Assembly (NCBI GenBank): GCA_013433145.1
Contig: CM024186.1
Location: forward strand, 1,116,001 to 1,180,000
Direction of reading: 5' to 3'
Length of the DNA: 64,000 bases
Origin: Ascaris suum
Taxonomy: Eukaryota > Nematoda > Chromadorea > Rhabditida > Ascarididae
The notes beneath the pieces were generated by a model that was not told the DNA's origin, searched no databases, and saw nothing but the letters and a program-made list of their open reading frames with translations. Position numbers and translations under genes: made by a program. Every line of letters starts with the position of its first letter. Positions within the stretch are counted from its first letter, which is position 1. Below are positions 26,758-63,075 of this stretch, one piece after another.

Positions 26758-28646
26758 ACTCAGTTATATATCCTTTCAATTTCTGTGCACCTCTTTGAAA
26801 TCACAATGTAAACATAACGAACACCTGGGAAGTTTAACATCGAAATGATGTCATGCAGCAAAAATGAGAAAAATCCTCTCACCATGAGGCGCTGCGATTA
26901 CAACAACGAATTCCTGAACTTTTTACAAATTCGTTACCTACAAGTAAATGTTTTCCTTCGGGAAATTCTTGCAAGTTTCTGGATTTGGCGGAATTCCAGC
27001 TAGGTAAGCGAACTATATATACTCACTAGGATTGCAATAAAGTAGCTATTATCGCCACCTTCATGAATATATTTAGTTTATATACTAACTGAAAATAATA
27101 TGATTCAAACATTAACGCAAAGCATAAATCGAAATGACCGGAAACTTGATGACCAATAGCCATCAGATTTTTTTAAAAAATGGAAAAAAAGATTACGGTG
27201 ATAAGCCAGCGTCCTCCGTTTGCATTTTCGGGTACCTCCCACATCGGCTGGATATTCTCTTTGAATACATTATAGTCACAAGTATTGTGCAGCATTGATG
27301 GTGGACGTATATTTAAATATAATCTATAAAAATAAAACCTTGAGAGAGCATTTATGCAAAACACTACCAAAAACTAAACAGTGGGCAAATGATAATCGCG
27401 ACTCCACCTTCCTCTATTTACCCGATTGAAGACACGCTTGAAAAAAAAATTAAATTAAATTAAACAGAGATTATAAATGAAATAACGAGACTGGAAACAC
27501 TTTCATAATTTTCCGGGAATGTCCTGGGAATAAAATTAAAATAATTCCTCGACGTTTTACCTCAATGAGATTCAATTTGCGTACCCGCCAACCCGTCACT
27601 TATCAGTCAGCATGAAACTGCTAGCGACCGCCTCTTGATAAAAAGAAAACACAAGGTGCTAACAGAGCAACGAACAGGAAAACCGACCGATCCGATAAAA
27701 ATTACAAAGAATGACCTATCGCTCTAAAGATGAGTATCTGACATTACAAATAGTATACACGAACATGACTATCCACTGACCAATATGCAAAAGTTCGATA
27801 ATTAGTCACTCATTTGATCAACAAGAAGTTTTAACAATTATTAATAAATAATAAAAAGAAATATGCGAAGTAAGACTAAAATAACCATTTATTTCTTTGT
27901 GATGCAACTGATGAGAGGTGAAAATCCAATCGGTGCCTATACCAACTTCATGCTCATAGTACCTATCTTATAGTACAAATTTCCAATACCTATATATCCA
28001 AATCTCTTCCGGAGTAAACGGACTTATCAAGGAATACCTAAGAGGGAGCTGAAATGTACGTGGCAAAGCTCAGGTATCAGCCTCGAAGATGACAGCTGTA
28101 AATAAACGAGGGGAAAATAGAAAACGGCACCCCCAAAACTGTTCGACGGTGCTGAAGGTGCAAACTTTTTTGAGTCGTTTCTCCCAGCTTCTATCACGTT
28201 GATCGTTTAGATACCAATATGTCCATCGTTGCTTCAGTGGATGCTCTGATAGAATCGAACTTCCCGTTGCCTATAGATGTAATATCGATTAGATAGAAAT
28301 CGAATCAGTTAATCAGATTAGAAGGGTTGTAAAAATATGCAAATGTGCCCTATTACTCTCCTCGTTTCCCCCACCCTCCCCTCGCATCAGCACTACCAGT
28401 TTCTTATCCTTGATTCCCTGGACTTTTAGCTCAGCAATCTTATTCATGCGTTCCTCTTCCACCTCTTTCATATTCATATTTATAATTACACATTTGGATA
28501 CTTTTACGATCAACATTAAAAAACACAATGAAAAGAAAAAAAAAAAAGAAAACGATTACAATTTGCGGTGTTGGGATTGCTTCTTCTTGAACGGCATCGG
28601 ACGTTTCCTCGACATTTGCAGATCTAGTTGATTCTTCACCTGTCAT
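23780..28646 (-). CDS. eif4e: eIF4E, mRNA cap-binding translation initiation factor, complete
   Basis: Six exons with consistent phases: 28646-28560, 28270-28131, 27323-27197, 25276-25139, 24500-24448 and 23933-23780 (TGA at 23780-23782). They encode 232 aa. eIF4E binds the 7-methylguanosine cap and recruits eIF4G. Cap-stacking tryptophans are present as Trp58 (RSW), Trp104 with Glu105 (EPMWE-type PMWEV) and Trp168 (SIWTT), at human positions 56, 102/103 and 166 plus two. The dorsal eIF4G/4E-BP contact HPLKQRW...VEQFWG keeps Pro40, Val71 and Trp75. GGRWLIT and DDICGIVVNIRNKG are family signatures, pointing to eIF4E class I rather than 4EHP. The C-terminal loop after KQKL is longer than in human, and the tail has a Ser-rich SSSS near the region of human Ser209. 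Similarity of the tail to nematode IFE-3 is from memory. Confidence 0.94.
26078..26096. repeat. G homopolymer, 19 bp
   Basis: Longest C/G run in the window, in eIF4E intron 3, inside a purine-rich stretch (about 26040-26110). Confidence 0.95.
26665..26755. repeat. (CT)n microsatellite, about 91 bp
   Basis: Uninterrupted CT dinucleotide tract in eIF4E intron 3; a shorter CT tract lies at about 26391-26405. Confidence 0.97.
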
Positions 28647-28671
28647 TTTGAGACTCACTTTGCTGATCGTA

Positions 28672-28683
28672 CTAAAAAAAAAA
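28672..28683 (-). promoter_or_regulatory. Strong acceptor-like site before the eIF4E start
   Basis: On the minus strand, ten T residues followed by AG (28673-28672) sit 25 bases upstream of the eIF4E ATG. This has the form of a 3' splice site, but no upstream coding exon is needed, so it may be a spliced-leader acceptor or the end of a 5' UTR intron. Confidence 0.45.
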
Positions 28684-29874
28684 GGAATTTACTCCGATCG
28701 ATAGTACAACAATTACTAGTATCCGCTTTAACAATTTAGCAAATTATTAAATTCGCGTCGATGACCGGAAAGCACATTCAATATCAATATGATGATGCCG
28801 AATCTCCAAATTAAAAAAAAAGAAGTGAATTTGAATAAATAGAATTTCTGATATTTTATCCTTATCGCTATCCACCATCCGGTTTCATAGCACTAGTCCA
28901 TTCAGAGGGTTCACATAGTCGCGAAATTTCATAGAAACAGGTATCGGATGGCACCGATTGCAAACGTCATATTTCCTGAACATTCCATTCAGGAGGTAGG
29001 ATTGATGCGCGCTTGAGGTTTACGTCAACCGGAGATGGTTTATTTGTGATGAAAAGACAACAGCACTAAGGTTAGCTACTTAATTGCCCAACACTTTAAT
29101 ACCACCTTTATATGACATGATATAAATTACCTGTTGTTGAATATTAGTGATTCTTCACCGCACCATATGAGACAATAAGCCGGTAGAGAGGAGAATTTAT
29201 GAGGCTAAATGTCAAATCAGTAAATTCAAAGAATTGAACGATATTGCGATAATCTAGACCTATGAATAAACAAAGAATTAATTATATTCCTATAACACAA
29301 TAACCATGCAATTTTGAATTATTCTAGAACAACCTGGAAACCTTTATAGAAAAAACCCAACCACCTTCCTTCGTTCTAGCCTCAGGTACTGCCTCCAACA
29401 CCCCCTCCCCCCCTTTCGGAATAAAAAATGACGAAGTTACCTTCACCTCCAACTTCTTCGCATACAAGAAGAGCTGTCAGCGTGCCAAAGGTACTGTATA
29501 GAATATGCAGGCAAATGTTGAGAAAACCAGTTTGTCAAATCATTCGTACAGAACCCGGAACCGCTAAACCGTCGGTTTTATTCCGGTTAGGGATTTCCGG
29601 ATTTTTTGCGAGCACTTCAGGATTCAGACCAAGCTTAGGAACCTATCGGATATGAATCTATGCAGGTTTCAACGGATGCCTCATCCTAGACGCTGAAGTT
29701 TGAATTCCTATCAAAAATTATGGACAATAGCAGCTATCTTATGGTTTAAAGTTTTTTGTTAATAATTATACCAGCTATGAGACTATTAGGAAGTGACCAA
29801 ATAGTATATTATCATTCGAACGAGTCTGCGTTAAATCAGACATCAACCGCGACCGGACACCGTTCCGGGTTTCA

Positions 29875-29996
29875 CCGACTCCCATACGGAAACACTTTGA
29901 ACTCGGTCAAGGTTTCATTCCGGTCTCCAAAACCGTTCGCCTTACTGCAGCTAAATTCAGCCGGTTGCCATACGGAGACGTTTTAAATCCGGTGAT
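29875..29996. repeat. Diverged direct repeat, about 34 bp, offset 86
   Basis: Copies starting at 29875 and 29961 share CCATACGGA, then AC, TTT and CGGT at matching spacing, roughly three quarters identical over 34 bases. Confidence 0.5.
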
Positions 29997-31530
29997 GAAT
30001 GCAATTTGGACCTTACAAAGACCAGAGGCGTGTGCCCAAACGGAGCCGGAAGTAACTCATAAAAAAAACTACTAACTTCATTTCAAAAATTCTGTCCCAA
30101 TGAAAAAAATTTCTTCTCCAAAGGAATTTTTTGTAACATCTTCAGAAGACGAGAGAAACAATGAGGATCACTTTCAAGGCGAGGAAATATTACTCAATAT
30201 TTCAAGGACATTTTTTGAAGAGACAAAGAATACGGCAGTAAGATAAAATGTCAATAAGATTTAAAAAAAATATAAGTAAATGAAATACAAGAAAATTTGG
30301 AGAAGCAAAACAAAAGAATTGCCATATAATGCGCTTTCCTGTTTTTTTTTTTCATCAGACCAACCGTGTTCATAAATTAACAACAAATAAAAAACATAGA
30401 AAGCACAATGTATGCATTCGTATATTAAATAATTCGACCGCTCACATAAATTTCCGATACGTTTTATTCAATACAATCCGACCGATGAGAAACGAGGCAT
30501 ATCAATGAAAATATGAAAAGAGATGTGTTGTATTTTTGCAGGTTTACAAGTAATTCCGTTACTTAATGAGCACCTTAAAAGTTAGTATATACTACCAACT
30601 TAATTATGTGGAGCAAAGTTTATTCATCTACCGTAAGTGACTCCGGAGTTGAAACTAGGGGACGAATAGAGAGGCATACACACATCCATCTTATGATTAC
30701 ATCATTGCTTTGATATATTTTAACAGGGTTGGACATGACGACCGCCTTATGCATTTTGCATTAACATATAATGATCGTACTTCCATTTATGCAAATTTCG
30801 AGAGACGAAATAACTAAACAACCCTCAACATTCACAATACAAAACAGTGCCGGTACTCTAGGTGCTAGCGATATTCGGTACTATAACTGCTAGTATTGTT
30901 TGGTAGTATAAATGTTAATATTATTCAGTACTTTATCTGCCTATTTTGATTTGTTCGTTAATCGAAAGGATTAAATTAAAAGCATCGCTTAATGAGCAAA
31001 TTGCTTAGCGGTCGGCTGTCAATAACGAAAATAAAATGAGTAAATTTGTGGAAGAAACAAACGGCTGGCACTTACTCTCATAATCTAAACGAAGCTCAAA
31101 CATTAGGCGGCATTGTTGTGGATTCTCAAAAGTGGAAACCTTTATTCGAGCATTACTCTAAGACATTTCAAATACAAACAAATTGAGTAGATTTGATCTT
31201 TGATCATAAGCGAATATCTAATAAATTACACATAATAATAATTTCTACCTCTCATAAATTATCTTGCAATAGTCGAAAAAGTGTGATTAGCACATCATAA
31301 ATATTTCTTTATGGCAATTATTATTCGTTGCAGTTTAAAGTCCGACTGTTTTCGGATTTTATAACCGAAAAAAGAAATTGTGATATGAGAGGATTGCAAT
31401 GAATTTAGTGCCAGCCGGTCAACGATCGCAAAAATCCGGTTACTTCCTGAATGCCTGATTGTGAGACTTATTCGGGCGGAGAGGGGATACAGATTCCATC
31501 CCAGAAAAAACCCGTTATTGACAGGGAAAA

Positions 31531-31602
31531 TCATGTTTTCTAATGCCATTCAGAATCTCTAATGCCCTTTGTGTCATGCTTTCTAGTGCCATTCAGAATC
31601 TC
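31531..31602. repeat. 29-bp direct repeat, two copies
   Basis: Copies at 31531-31559 and 31574-31602 differ at two positions; both contain TGCCATTCAGAATCTC. Confidence 0.85.
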
Positions 31603-31918
31603 CCAAATCCACATCCATGGGGATTAATCACTCTCATATGCATATGATAGTGTGCGACTTGGCCGAGATACAGTACTGCCACATATCGACATGTTGGTGT
31701 TCCCTTATAGTTTGCATTTTGAATGATCAGCACTTCAGCAATATCGACACCCATCAATGATCAGCACAGACTTATCACTATATCAATGGCATATAAGTAA
31801 ATGCTGAAGATAGGCTTATCAGCTTATCACTAAATCAATAGCACACAAGTATATGGTGAGTTTATTTCGTCCTCTAAGCGAAGATCACTTTCATTCGATG
31901 AGATCTTTGCAAATCACA

Positions 31919-31924
31919 TTTATT
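31919..31924 (-). terminator. Polyadenylation signal of IFT121
   Basis: AATAAA on the minus strand, 11 bases after the IFT121 stop codon (TAA at 31936-31938). This implies a very short 3' UTR if used. Confidence 0.5.
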
Positions 31925-31935
31925 TTTATATCCAC

Positions 31936-55682
<23,747 letters not shown>

Positions 55683-56571
55683 TTTACAATTCAACAGCAC
55701 AATAATATGCTTAAACGAGATTGACGTTCGTAATGCCCAATATATGACCGTCGAATAATCGTTGCTATGAGCAACGAAAATCCACACAACATGTCCACAT
55801 ATAATCGACAGGGAAATCGCTAGTAAAGCAATCAAGATTTCCTTTAAGCAATTCATATTGGTGTTTATAAACAACAATTTTACTGCATATTTGCAAAGCG
55901 ATTTGGAACTATCACAGAGACGGACAAACAACATCAGACACAGACAGGCAGACAGACAATGTCTGCCTGTCTGTACTGCAGTATCAATTCAAGAAGAGTA
56001 GAAGCTAGAGTTAGCGCAGTTTAAAGGGTATAATGAATACAATATGGTGGCCTTTTGTAGCATTTCCAACGTTGATGCATCTAATTCAAAAGTGACTATA
56101 AACCTGAGATGAAAAATTTCACATGCATCTTACAGCAATCGTGTCTAACGTTTTACGTCGGCTGCAAAAAAAAAAAACGAATCCATTATGGAAGATCCTC
56201 ATTGGCGCTCGGATCACTCAAAACTTGAACTTCCAAGTTTTATATATGAGCATTACCCTTTTCCAGCTTCTAGAACGTCGATATTAATTTGATCAAGGCT
56301 CACTAATTCATGTGTGACAATCAATATTTCCTATCGAGAGTTAAACGCAACGTTAGGTTTCGGATTTAATTACTGAATTACATCAATAAAATATGATTAA
56401 TTAGTAAATCTAATTTCATGTAAATATTGCATTAATTAGCGTATGCTTCGTCGTTAACATTACAATTCTATATCAACTTGTTATGCTTCACAGTAAGACT
56501 TTAAATATAAACTACCATCCATTGTTTCGATGAATATTTTTTATTGGCAAAGAATATTAGTATAAATGGCG
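55683..56571. other. IFT121 upstream region
   Basis: About 0.9 kb between the IFT121 start and the next exon candidate. On the minus strand a TTTAAG lies 28 bases before the ATG. A 15-bp inverted repeat lies at 55940-55974. I recognised no X-box (RFX) motif by eye. No coding exon was seen. Confidence 0.4.
55940..55974. repeat. Perfect 15-bp inverted repeat upstream of IFT121
   Basis: Arms ACAGACAGGCAGACA (55940-55954) and TGTCTGCCTGTCTGT (55960-55974) are exact reverse complements with a 5-base loop. It sits about 260 bases upstream of the IFT121 start and could form a stable hairpin or cruciform. Confidence 0.9.
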
Positions 56572-56723
56572 TCAATCAAAATAACTGAGATGGCGAAAAA
56601 TAATGATGAACTCATTAACGTTCTTCGATACGTGATTTGCCCATCGTCGTCCGGTTCGATGCGGATGGTCCTGGTCATTGTCATCGTCGTCGACCTCTTC
56701 CATCCGCGTGGATGCGATCTTGT
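56572..56723 (-). CDS. Candidate C-terminal exon of an unidentified gene
   Basis: A strong acceptor (T-rich, CTCAG at 56724-56726) opens a frame of 49 residues to a TGA at 56572. It includes an acidic run EEVDDDDNDQD and then a basic HRTGRRWANHV. A second frame over the same bases is also open (ending TIRIEPDDDGQITYRR-like), so the reading frame is not settled. It is the last minus-strand exon candidate before IFT121, on the same strand. No family was recognised. Confidence 0.35.
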
Positions 56724-59702
56724 CTGAGAAAAAAAGCTATCAAATTTCTAAATGAATGCAAAAAGTACACAATATATTTCTTCAATTATAACCACATCGT
56801 TTGAATATACATTTGCTTCAAAAGTTCTAATCGCCTATAGATTTACTTCTTCATTTCTTTTAAAATAAATTTTAATGTGAAAGTATTACTGAATTGTTGT
56901 GGAATATTTATTTCCTCAATAAAATTTAAAAAAAAAAACGTTCAAAATATAAAAATATAAATATAAAAATAACAAATGAAATAAAACATACGATCATAAT
57001 GATCGATAAGTTAGCGTCAATAAAACAAACTTAGAGATTCTCATAAGATCAAAACGCTTTAGGCGGTCACTGAAGACAAAAGTAGTAAGTACTGAAGTGA
57101 TATTAATAGGAAATTAATTTCACATCCGATAACTTCGACCATTTTACTCCATTCCACTTTCCACATTTCATTTTTTATTCTTCCATATGGACGATTCGAA
57201 AAGAAAAGGAACTATTAAATGAAGTCAAAATTAAGGCACGTAAGAACAGTTGGAAGCTATGAGATGGTGATAAATTGTATTGATCGGAGGAAGAAATTAA
57301 ATGCAAGTTCAGAGTAACTATGAGATCAAAATTTAGGATTTGAGGCGATTTTAGACTGGAAATGCGTAAACAATTTCACAGTTCGAACTTTCTGGATCCG
57401 GAAAAGCTTTTCTAATTCTAGTGTTATATACTTGCTTATTTCGCAGCATTACTATTTCCGTTTTCAAAAATGACCACCAAAGAGGACAATCATGATCAGG
57501 AAACAGCGACAATGAGCAATGAAAATCTTTCTCTCCCTCGATCTTGAGGTTAATAAGTTGATCTATAATCACCTATCACCAATTTATGATAGTTTTACAA
57601 GCGTTTTGAGAAATGGACGATTAAGAGTAGGAATTATCGCATTAGTTGATTTTTCACTTCATTTGAACGTCAACACTAGGATTGCATCATATAATTAAAC
57701 TCCAGAAAGCCCATCCTTGCCGACATACTTTCGTCATTAATTATAGTAATATTTTTAAAAGAAGATAGTAGTTTTCGACTATTTGCAATTTGCAGAACGG
57801 CATGCACTATAGTTTTGGCGATATTCAATAATCACGGAAGGCTTAGTATCCATTTGATCTCTTGATCCATTGAGAGTACCTATCAACGTTGATTGATTTG
57901 ATTTCGTTTCATTGAGGATAACCGTTACGACATACCTCATTGTTCAACGTTTTCTTTGGTTTTTACATCCATAAAATTGAATAGGCGTTTCATGCCTGCT
58001 AGTATGGTTGATTAGTGCCTTGATGGCTAAAGATTTTTTTTGCACGCGGAAAGTGGAGGAAGGGGAGGTTAGGAAGGAGGAGTGAGGGGATTTATTTTCA
58101 TCCAAGTTATTGTAGTACCTGTCGAATGAGTTTGTCGGCAGTGATGCGGAATGGTCCATCAAAATCTTTTTTTTTTTTGAAAATTCATAAGGTAAGTCGT
58201 TCCTTAAATCCCTCGGAGCTAGTTTATGAATAAACGAGTGAATCGAAAGCCGTTTATTTATTGAAGATCGATTGGAAGTGCCTTAAAGGAGCACTTTCAA
58301 TCGGTCTTCCGAAGAAATTTGTTTTTATCAGTAAACCTTTATTTTTTTTTCTTTTGCTTTCAATATGATATCTCGCGAATGAGACTAGTTGAAAACAGGA
58401 AACAAAGACACGATAAGAGAGCTTGGTAGATATATACCATGGTCCAAATTTATATAAACGGACGACAAATATCCTCCCCTTTCCCCTCATCACTAAAGCA
58501 AAATCAAACAAATAAAACAAACATCTTTTGATCATGGAAGAAGATTGATCGACAAATTCTCGCGGATTTCCGACTACAGAATTCATAAGTACTCTTAGGC
58601 GACGGGACGCCCACCGCTGACTCATTTCCAATTCGCGCAATGATAATGTGGATTTTCTTTGCTTGTCTGCTTGCGTCTTATCTAACCCGGTCGCTGTTCT
58701 CTTCTGTTGTTAGATGTGTGGACTTCGGCGCCCATATTAGAGAATCAAGCGTTCCGGTCCATCGGACCAACCATCCAGTGGAGGATTGGTAGCAGTGTGG
58801 GTGTGGCAATAGTCATTTCGAACCAACCGGCCATTCCTTGTCCATCACAAGGATGGTGAATTGTTCTGGTGCATAGGAAGTCTTCAGGAGTGCTCGATAA
58901 GGCTGTATGGTTTGAAATGACGAGATTGCTTCATTTCATTTCAAATTTTTACACTCCTCCTCGAGAGAATCCATGGAAAGATTTGATCTTTTGGGCTCAT
59001 AAGGCTCAAGAATAGAAAGTCGTTGCTGTTACAGTTATTAAAGATTTTTATATTCATATTGAACGACCAGGACAATTTTATGAGAATGTTCGCCGATGCG
59101 AAATTCTCTCTGAAATACTTCTTAGCAACTTCATGTCCTATGATGTTATAGATCTTTTTTTTCGAGCCTATGACACAGAGATTCTCTATTCCTTCTCCGC
59201 TTCCCTCTTTTTTTTTCGCTCACCTTCTTTCCACTTCTTTTGCTGTCCTAAAACCCCATTGACTTTGTTGAGTAAGACGAATTTCTTCTGTTTATAATTC
59301 TTCAAGAATTTTATGAAAAGATATGCCGGACATATGCGCCAGTGTTGAGGATTATTTACAACGAAAATTTTACTTCTTCGAAAATTTCGATTTTCATGTT
59401 TATGTCATCATTTTTGGTAGGTAATCACGTTCAGCTTGCGTTAATGGAGTGAAATTTTGGAGTTAAATTTCACTTCGAAATATTCTCAACGGAAATTTGA
59501 ATGTAAAGAGGAACGAAATGAAATTTCTAATCGATGCAATCGTTGCATAGAAAAAATTGCTGTTAAATATGCCATTAAATGAAAAAAAAGAGGATTGCAA
59601 ATCGACTATACTTAAAGAATGTCGTTAAACGAAGAAATTGTTTTCCGGTATGAGTTCCGATTGAGATAAAATTTAAATTAAAGATTTTTTTTTGAGTGAC
59701 AC
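56724..59702. other. No supported gene
   Basis: Minus-strand frames at 57351-57572, 57944-58162 and 58254-58640 are open but lack convincing splice borders. A less AT-rich block at 58730-58930 is open in two minus-strand frames at once (one with TIQPYRALLKTSYAPEQF, another with LSSTPEDFLCTRTIHHP) and may hold an exon. A 19-bp imperfect inverted repeat lies at 58263-58309. Confidence 0.35.
58263..58309. repeat. 19-bp imperfect inverted repeat
   Basis: GAAGATCGATTGGAAGTGC (58263-58281) pairs with the reverse complement of 58291-58309 at 17 of 19 positions, loop 9 bases. Confidence 0.8.
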
Positions 59703-59816
59703 TCAGATGTATTTCATTTTCGCTCAACATTGTTATCAATCTTGCCATGTCATTCTTCAATTTCTTTGAACTCAGATCATCCGGACCGTCCGGATAATGG
59801 AACAAGATCTGATCAT
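59703..59816 (-). CDS. Orphan minus-strand exon, unidentified
   Basis: After a CACATTCCAG acceptor a phase-1 exon reads DDQILFHYPDGPDDLSSKKL and continues to a possible donor (CTGA/GTGTCA) at 59703. The opening, with a strand followed by FHYPDG, loosely recalls the first strand of longin-type domains (CCZ1, HPS4), but the resemblance is slight and I make no assignment. It could belong to the same gene as the exons at 63560 and 56572. Confidence 0.38.
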
Positions 59817-62800
59817 CTGGAATGTGGCAACACAAAATAAAAATTTATAATCGACAATATAGGAGAGGAATATGTAAATTATTGATAGCGTGAGATTCAA
59901 GATGGGGATGACGATTACAGCATCATTTATGCAAATTACGGCGCGTTACAAAATAACAATATGACTGGATAAAATTTGAAAAAAATATATCACAACTGTG
60001 CTATATCCTTATGATTATGGTGCCGCCATGTACCATTTGTGGCACAGTTCAGGTGAGCATCAGCGGTTGTTTGTCAGTTTTTTACGGTGGGGCCGAAATG
60101 TTTGTGAAAGAAGGCATTTCTTGTTTTAACTAATAGATATAAAACGATCTTAAATTCCCTCCTAGAATTGAGGCTGCAATTTGCAACGTTCTGATCGAGA
60201 ATTGTGATGGCAGCATCTCTAATTTATTGCTTTTGTCGTCTTCATGAATATATGTTTTCTTTGGTGTTTAGGCATTTTCATAACGCCTTTTCCAGATTTT
60301 TCTGGAACGATAATCATCTATCTTTGATAAAATAATGCGGCATTTCATGGAGCTTATAAATTATGTGGTATGGCATATTATAGGAATGGGTTGCAATTAT
60401 GGATAATTTATATAATTTCAAATGCATCATATTATGACTGCATACTGAGAATGCAATCAAACAATAAATAAATGTCGCTTAGAAAATCCTACCTAGACAG
60501 GTAATTAGTTAGGTATTCATTAGTTTACAATTGATTTTAATTAACAGCATATTGATTAATGCATCCAACGAGTTGCAATGAGTTTTTTGACTTGCAATTA
60601 TTCGAGTATATTTACCTTAGGAATACCGCATGTTATCTTTTCGTCTTTTTATCGCCAATAAGTTATCTCGTATATAGTTAATAATTTCTTCGACTAATAT
60701 ACTCTTACATTTTTATCATATTTATCAATTTTTATCATTTTTAAATCATATAAATAATAAAGCTGTTGAATTATGTAAATATAAAGCTGATAAGAATGTA
60801 AAGCTGATGAATTCTATCTGATGAATTCTATGTAAAATTTAAAAATGTAAATAAAGCTGATAAGAATTATCGATGAATTCTATCTATCACTATTGTACAA
60901 AAATGTTATTTTCAATAAAAATTTTATTTTTATTTTTTATTTCTTGCAAAATAAAAATAATAAAATACAGTGAGAAGATATTACAATTAATAATATCCTT
61001 AATTTGCATGTACCATTCATTTTTATTTATTTATTTATTTATTTCAATCAACAGAGCATTCATTACGAATAAATGTTTCTTTATATCGCTTCCACCTGCC
61101 CTGATCCAATACCTCTCCGATCCAGCTGGCTCCTGTGGTCTTCTGGTCGGCCTCTACTTCTTGCAGGTCGGTCGCGTGAAGGTTAAGGCATAGGTTCGTC
61201 TCCTGACCGTCGGATGCTGACGAGTCGTTTCATAATTCATAATATCGTTAATTTGCATATACCATGCACATATATGTGCAAATATAAGCGATATTATTTT
61301 CATTATAAGCTCATCACATTAGAACGAATCCTTCAACATTTGCATATCAAAATTTATGCATCTTCTAAGACGTTACAATTTCAAAAATATTAGCTGTATA
61401 TTTCGAAGAGAGAAAGAAGGAGAAAGAAAGAAAAAGAAGCTCTATGATGGAGTTATAGTGATGATTTCTCTTGACATAAGTGCAGAGAATGAATACGTAT
61501 CAATAATGAGTTATGCAAATTTCGGCCATCAATCACCAATAAAGTTTATCGAATATACTTGAGCCGTTATAAAATTGATGCATATAGAAAATTTATTTCA
61601 TATTAGAAGAAAAAAGCACATGGAACGAAAAGTATAGCAAAGTATTTGTACGGACAACATGAATTCTAAGAAACGAGGATCCGTAAGCACTGATCAGCTT
61701 ATCAGCAGATATGCTTATCTCTATTGATCGGACTTATTCAAGCTCTCCGGATGGCATTATATCCTCTATCAGAGCAAATCGTTTTGTTGGATGCTTTTAT
61801 TTCAACATAAAGCCTCAATTTTCAAAATTAGCAAATAAAAGAAGTCATCTCATCGTGTATCGCTTAAAACGTAATATCTCAACGCCATCTGTGTAGCGCT
61901 TATCGCTATCTCTCTTCTTAAAAGCACGAAACATTTCCTGGTTGACCTGAAATTAAAATAGGAGGGGGAAGGTAACTGCTGTCTTAAAAGGGCCTATGCT
62001 GAACTCAAGTAAGTCTCTTTTGATGAATATCCTAGAAAAAAAAATTTTTTTTTTGTAAGTTAGGTAATATTTCAATTTTTCACTTCATCTCGCTAGTTAT
62101 GAATTGTTTTTATATGTTAGAAACTATAGAGCTAAGGGAGCTGACCAAGTCATGTGGTTCCAAAACGATGTATAATTGAAAGGGGTGGGGGGTTGTAGTG
62201 TCAGATTTACTGTTGCAAAATTAGCGTAATCGTCATGCTGCTCAAAAACCTCACATAATTTTTAGCTCTTCTCAGTCCTCAATTCGTTTTTTTATCCTCC
62301 AATTTTGGAATTATTAGGCATTTTTTGCGTAGTTTATAAAATCCCTCGATAAAACATTTTTCCTCCTTTGTTGTCAGAATTCGACACGCTGGCGTCTTAC
62401 ACATATAAGCACTGATAGCGAATTTAGTGGCTTTTCTCGGGACTTTATTATTATTTTCTACTTTCAATCGAAATCATCCATCGATTTTAATTTTTCTTGC
62501 TTTTGCACTTCAATATGAACTATAAAATAAAGAGGTGCTTAGCTCACCTTATGTAATCTTTAGTTTTATTACCTACAGTTGAAGCTCAAGGTTAGGCTTT
62601 TTTCGAGATCACTTTATTGACAAAGAAATTAGCCGAAGAGCTCTTAGTTAAGAGATGCGAATTATCTTGATGTCGATCGCTGACGTGATTGCTGAAGCCG
62701 TTTAATTAGGATGTGGCTTCTAGGATCAACTGACGCAGAGGATTCCCACGTGTTGACACATTAGGCCTCTCAGGCGTTCCGCCATAGTTCTGACGCTTAA

Positions 62801-62948
62801 CATATGCGAGTGAATCGTTTCACTTAGTTGCGGCCCCCTTATAGCTTCTTATTATATAATCACTTTTTCACTTCTTCAACTACATTTTTTTTCTTTAAAT
62901 TGCAAACGTCATCTTCCTCTAAACGATAAGAACACACCTGTAAAATAC
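59817..62948. other. Mostly AT-rich, one possible exon near 61.1 kb
   Basis: Only 61090-61200 stands out, with higher GC and codon-like structure. On minus it reads ETNLCLNLHATDLQEVEADQ between a GGTCAG acceptor and a GAG/GTATTG donor. On plus it reads SLPPALIQYLSDPAGSCGLL to a TAG. I cannot decide between the strands. The rest shows no exon chain. Confidence 0.35.
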
Positions 62949-63075
62949 CTATTGTCGGAGGTAATTCCATTGGTATTTCCACAGGTACAACAATTTCCGC
63001 CCAGTGAAAATACTATTGTGGAGGTAATTCCATTGGTATTTCCATAGGTAAAACAATTTCCGCTCAATGAGAATT
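62949..63075. repeat. 64-bp tandem duplication, two copies
   Basis: Copies at 62949-63012 and 63013-63075 are about 87 percent identical, sharing GGAGGTAATTCCATTGGTAT and TTTCCGC. They differ by one deletion and several substitutions. Confidence 0.88.

Larger units (their letters stand above)
28684..31918. other. No gene identified between eIF4E and IFT121
   Basis: About 3.2 kb. A less AT-rich block at 29380-30050 is rich in CCGG/CCGGT-like motifs and holds a diverged 34-base direct repeat (29875 and 29961). Its two plus-strand open frames (29428-29655, 29756-29986) lack splice context and look like by-products of this repeat-rich sequence. Short direct repeats occur at 31531-31602. No promoter motif was recognised. 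Confidence 0.45.

Noticed and set aside
26584..26811. Ser-Leu repeat protein
   Set aside because: It is the translation of the (CT)n tract inside eIF4E intron 3.
29428..29986. Two plus-strand frames rich in Ser, Thr and Arg
   Set aside because: They fall in the repeat-like CCGG-rich block and lack exon borders.
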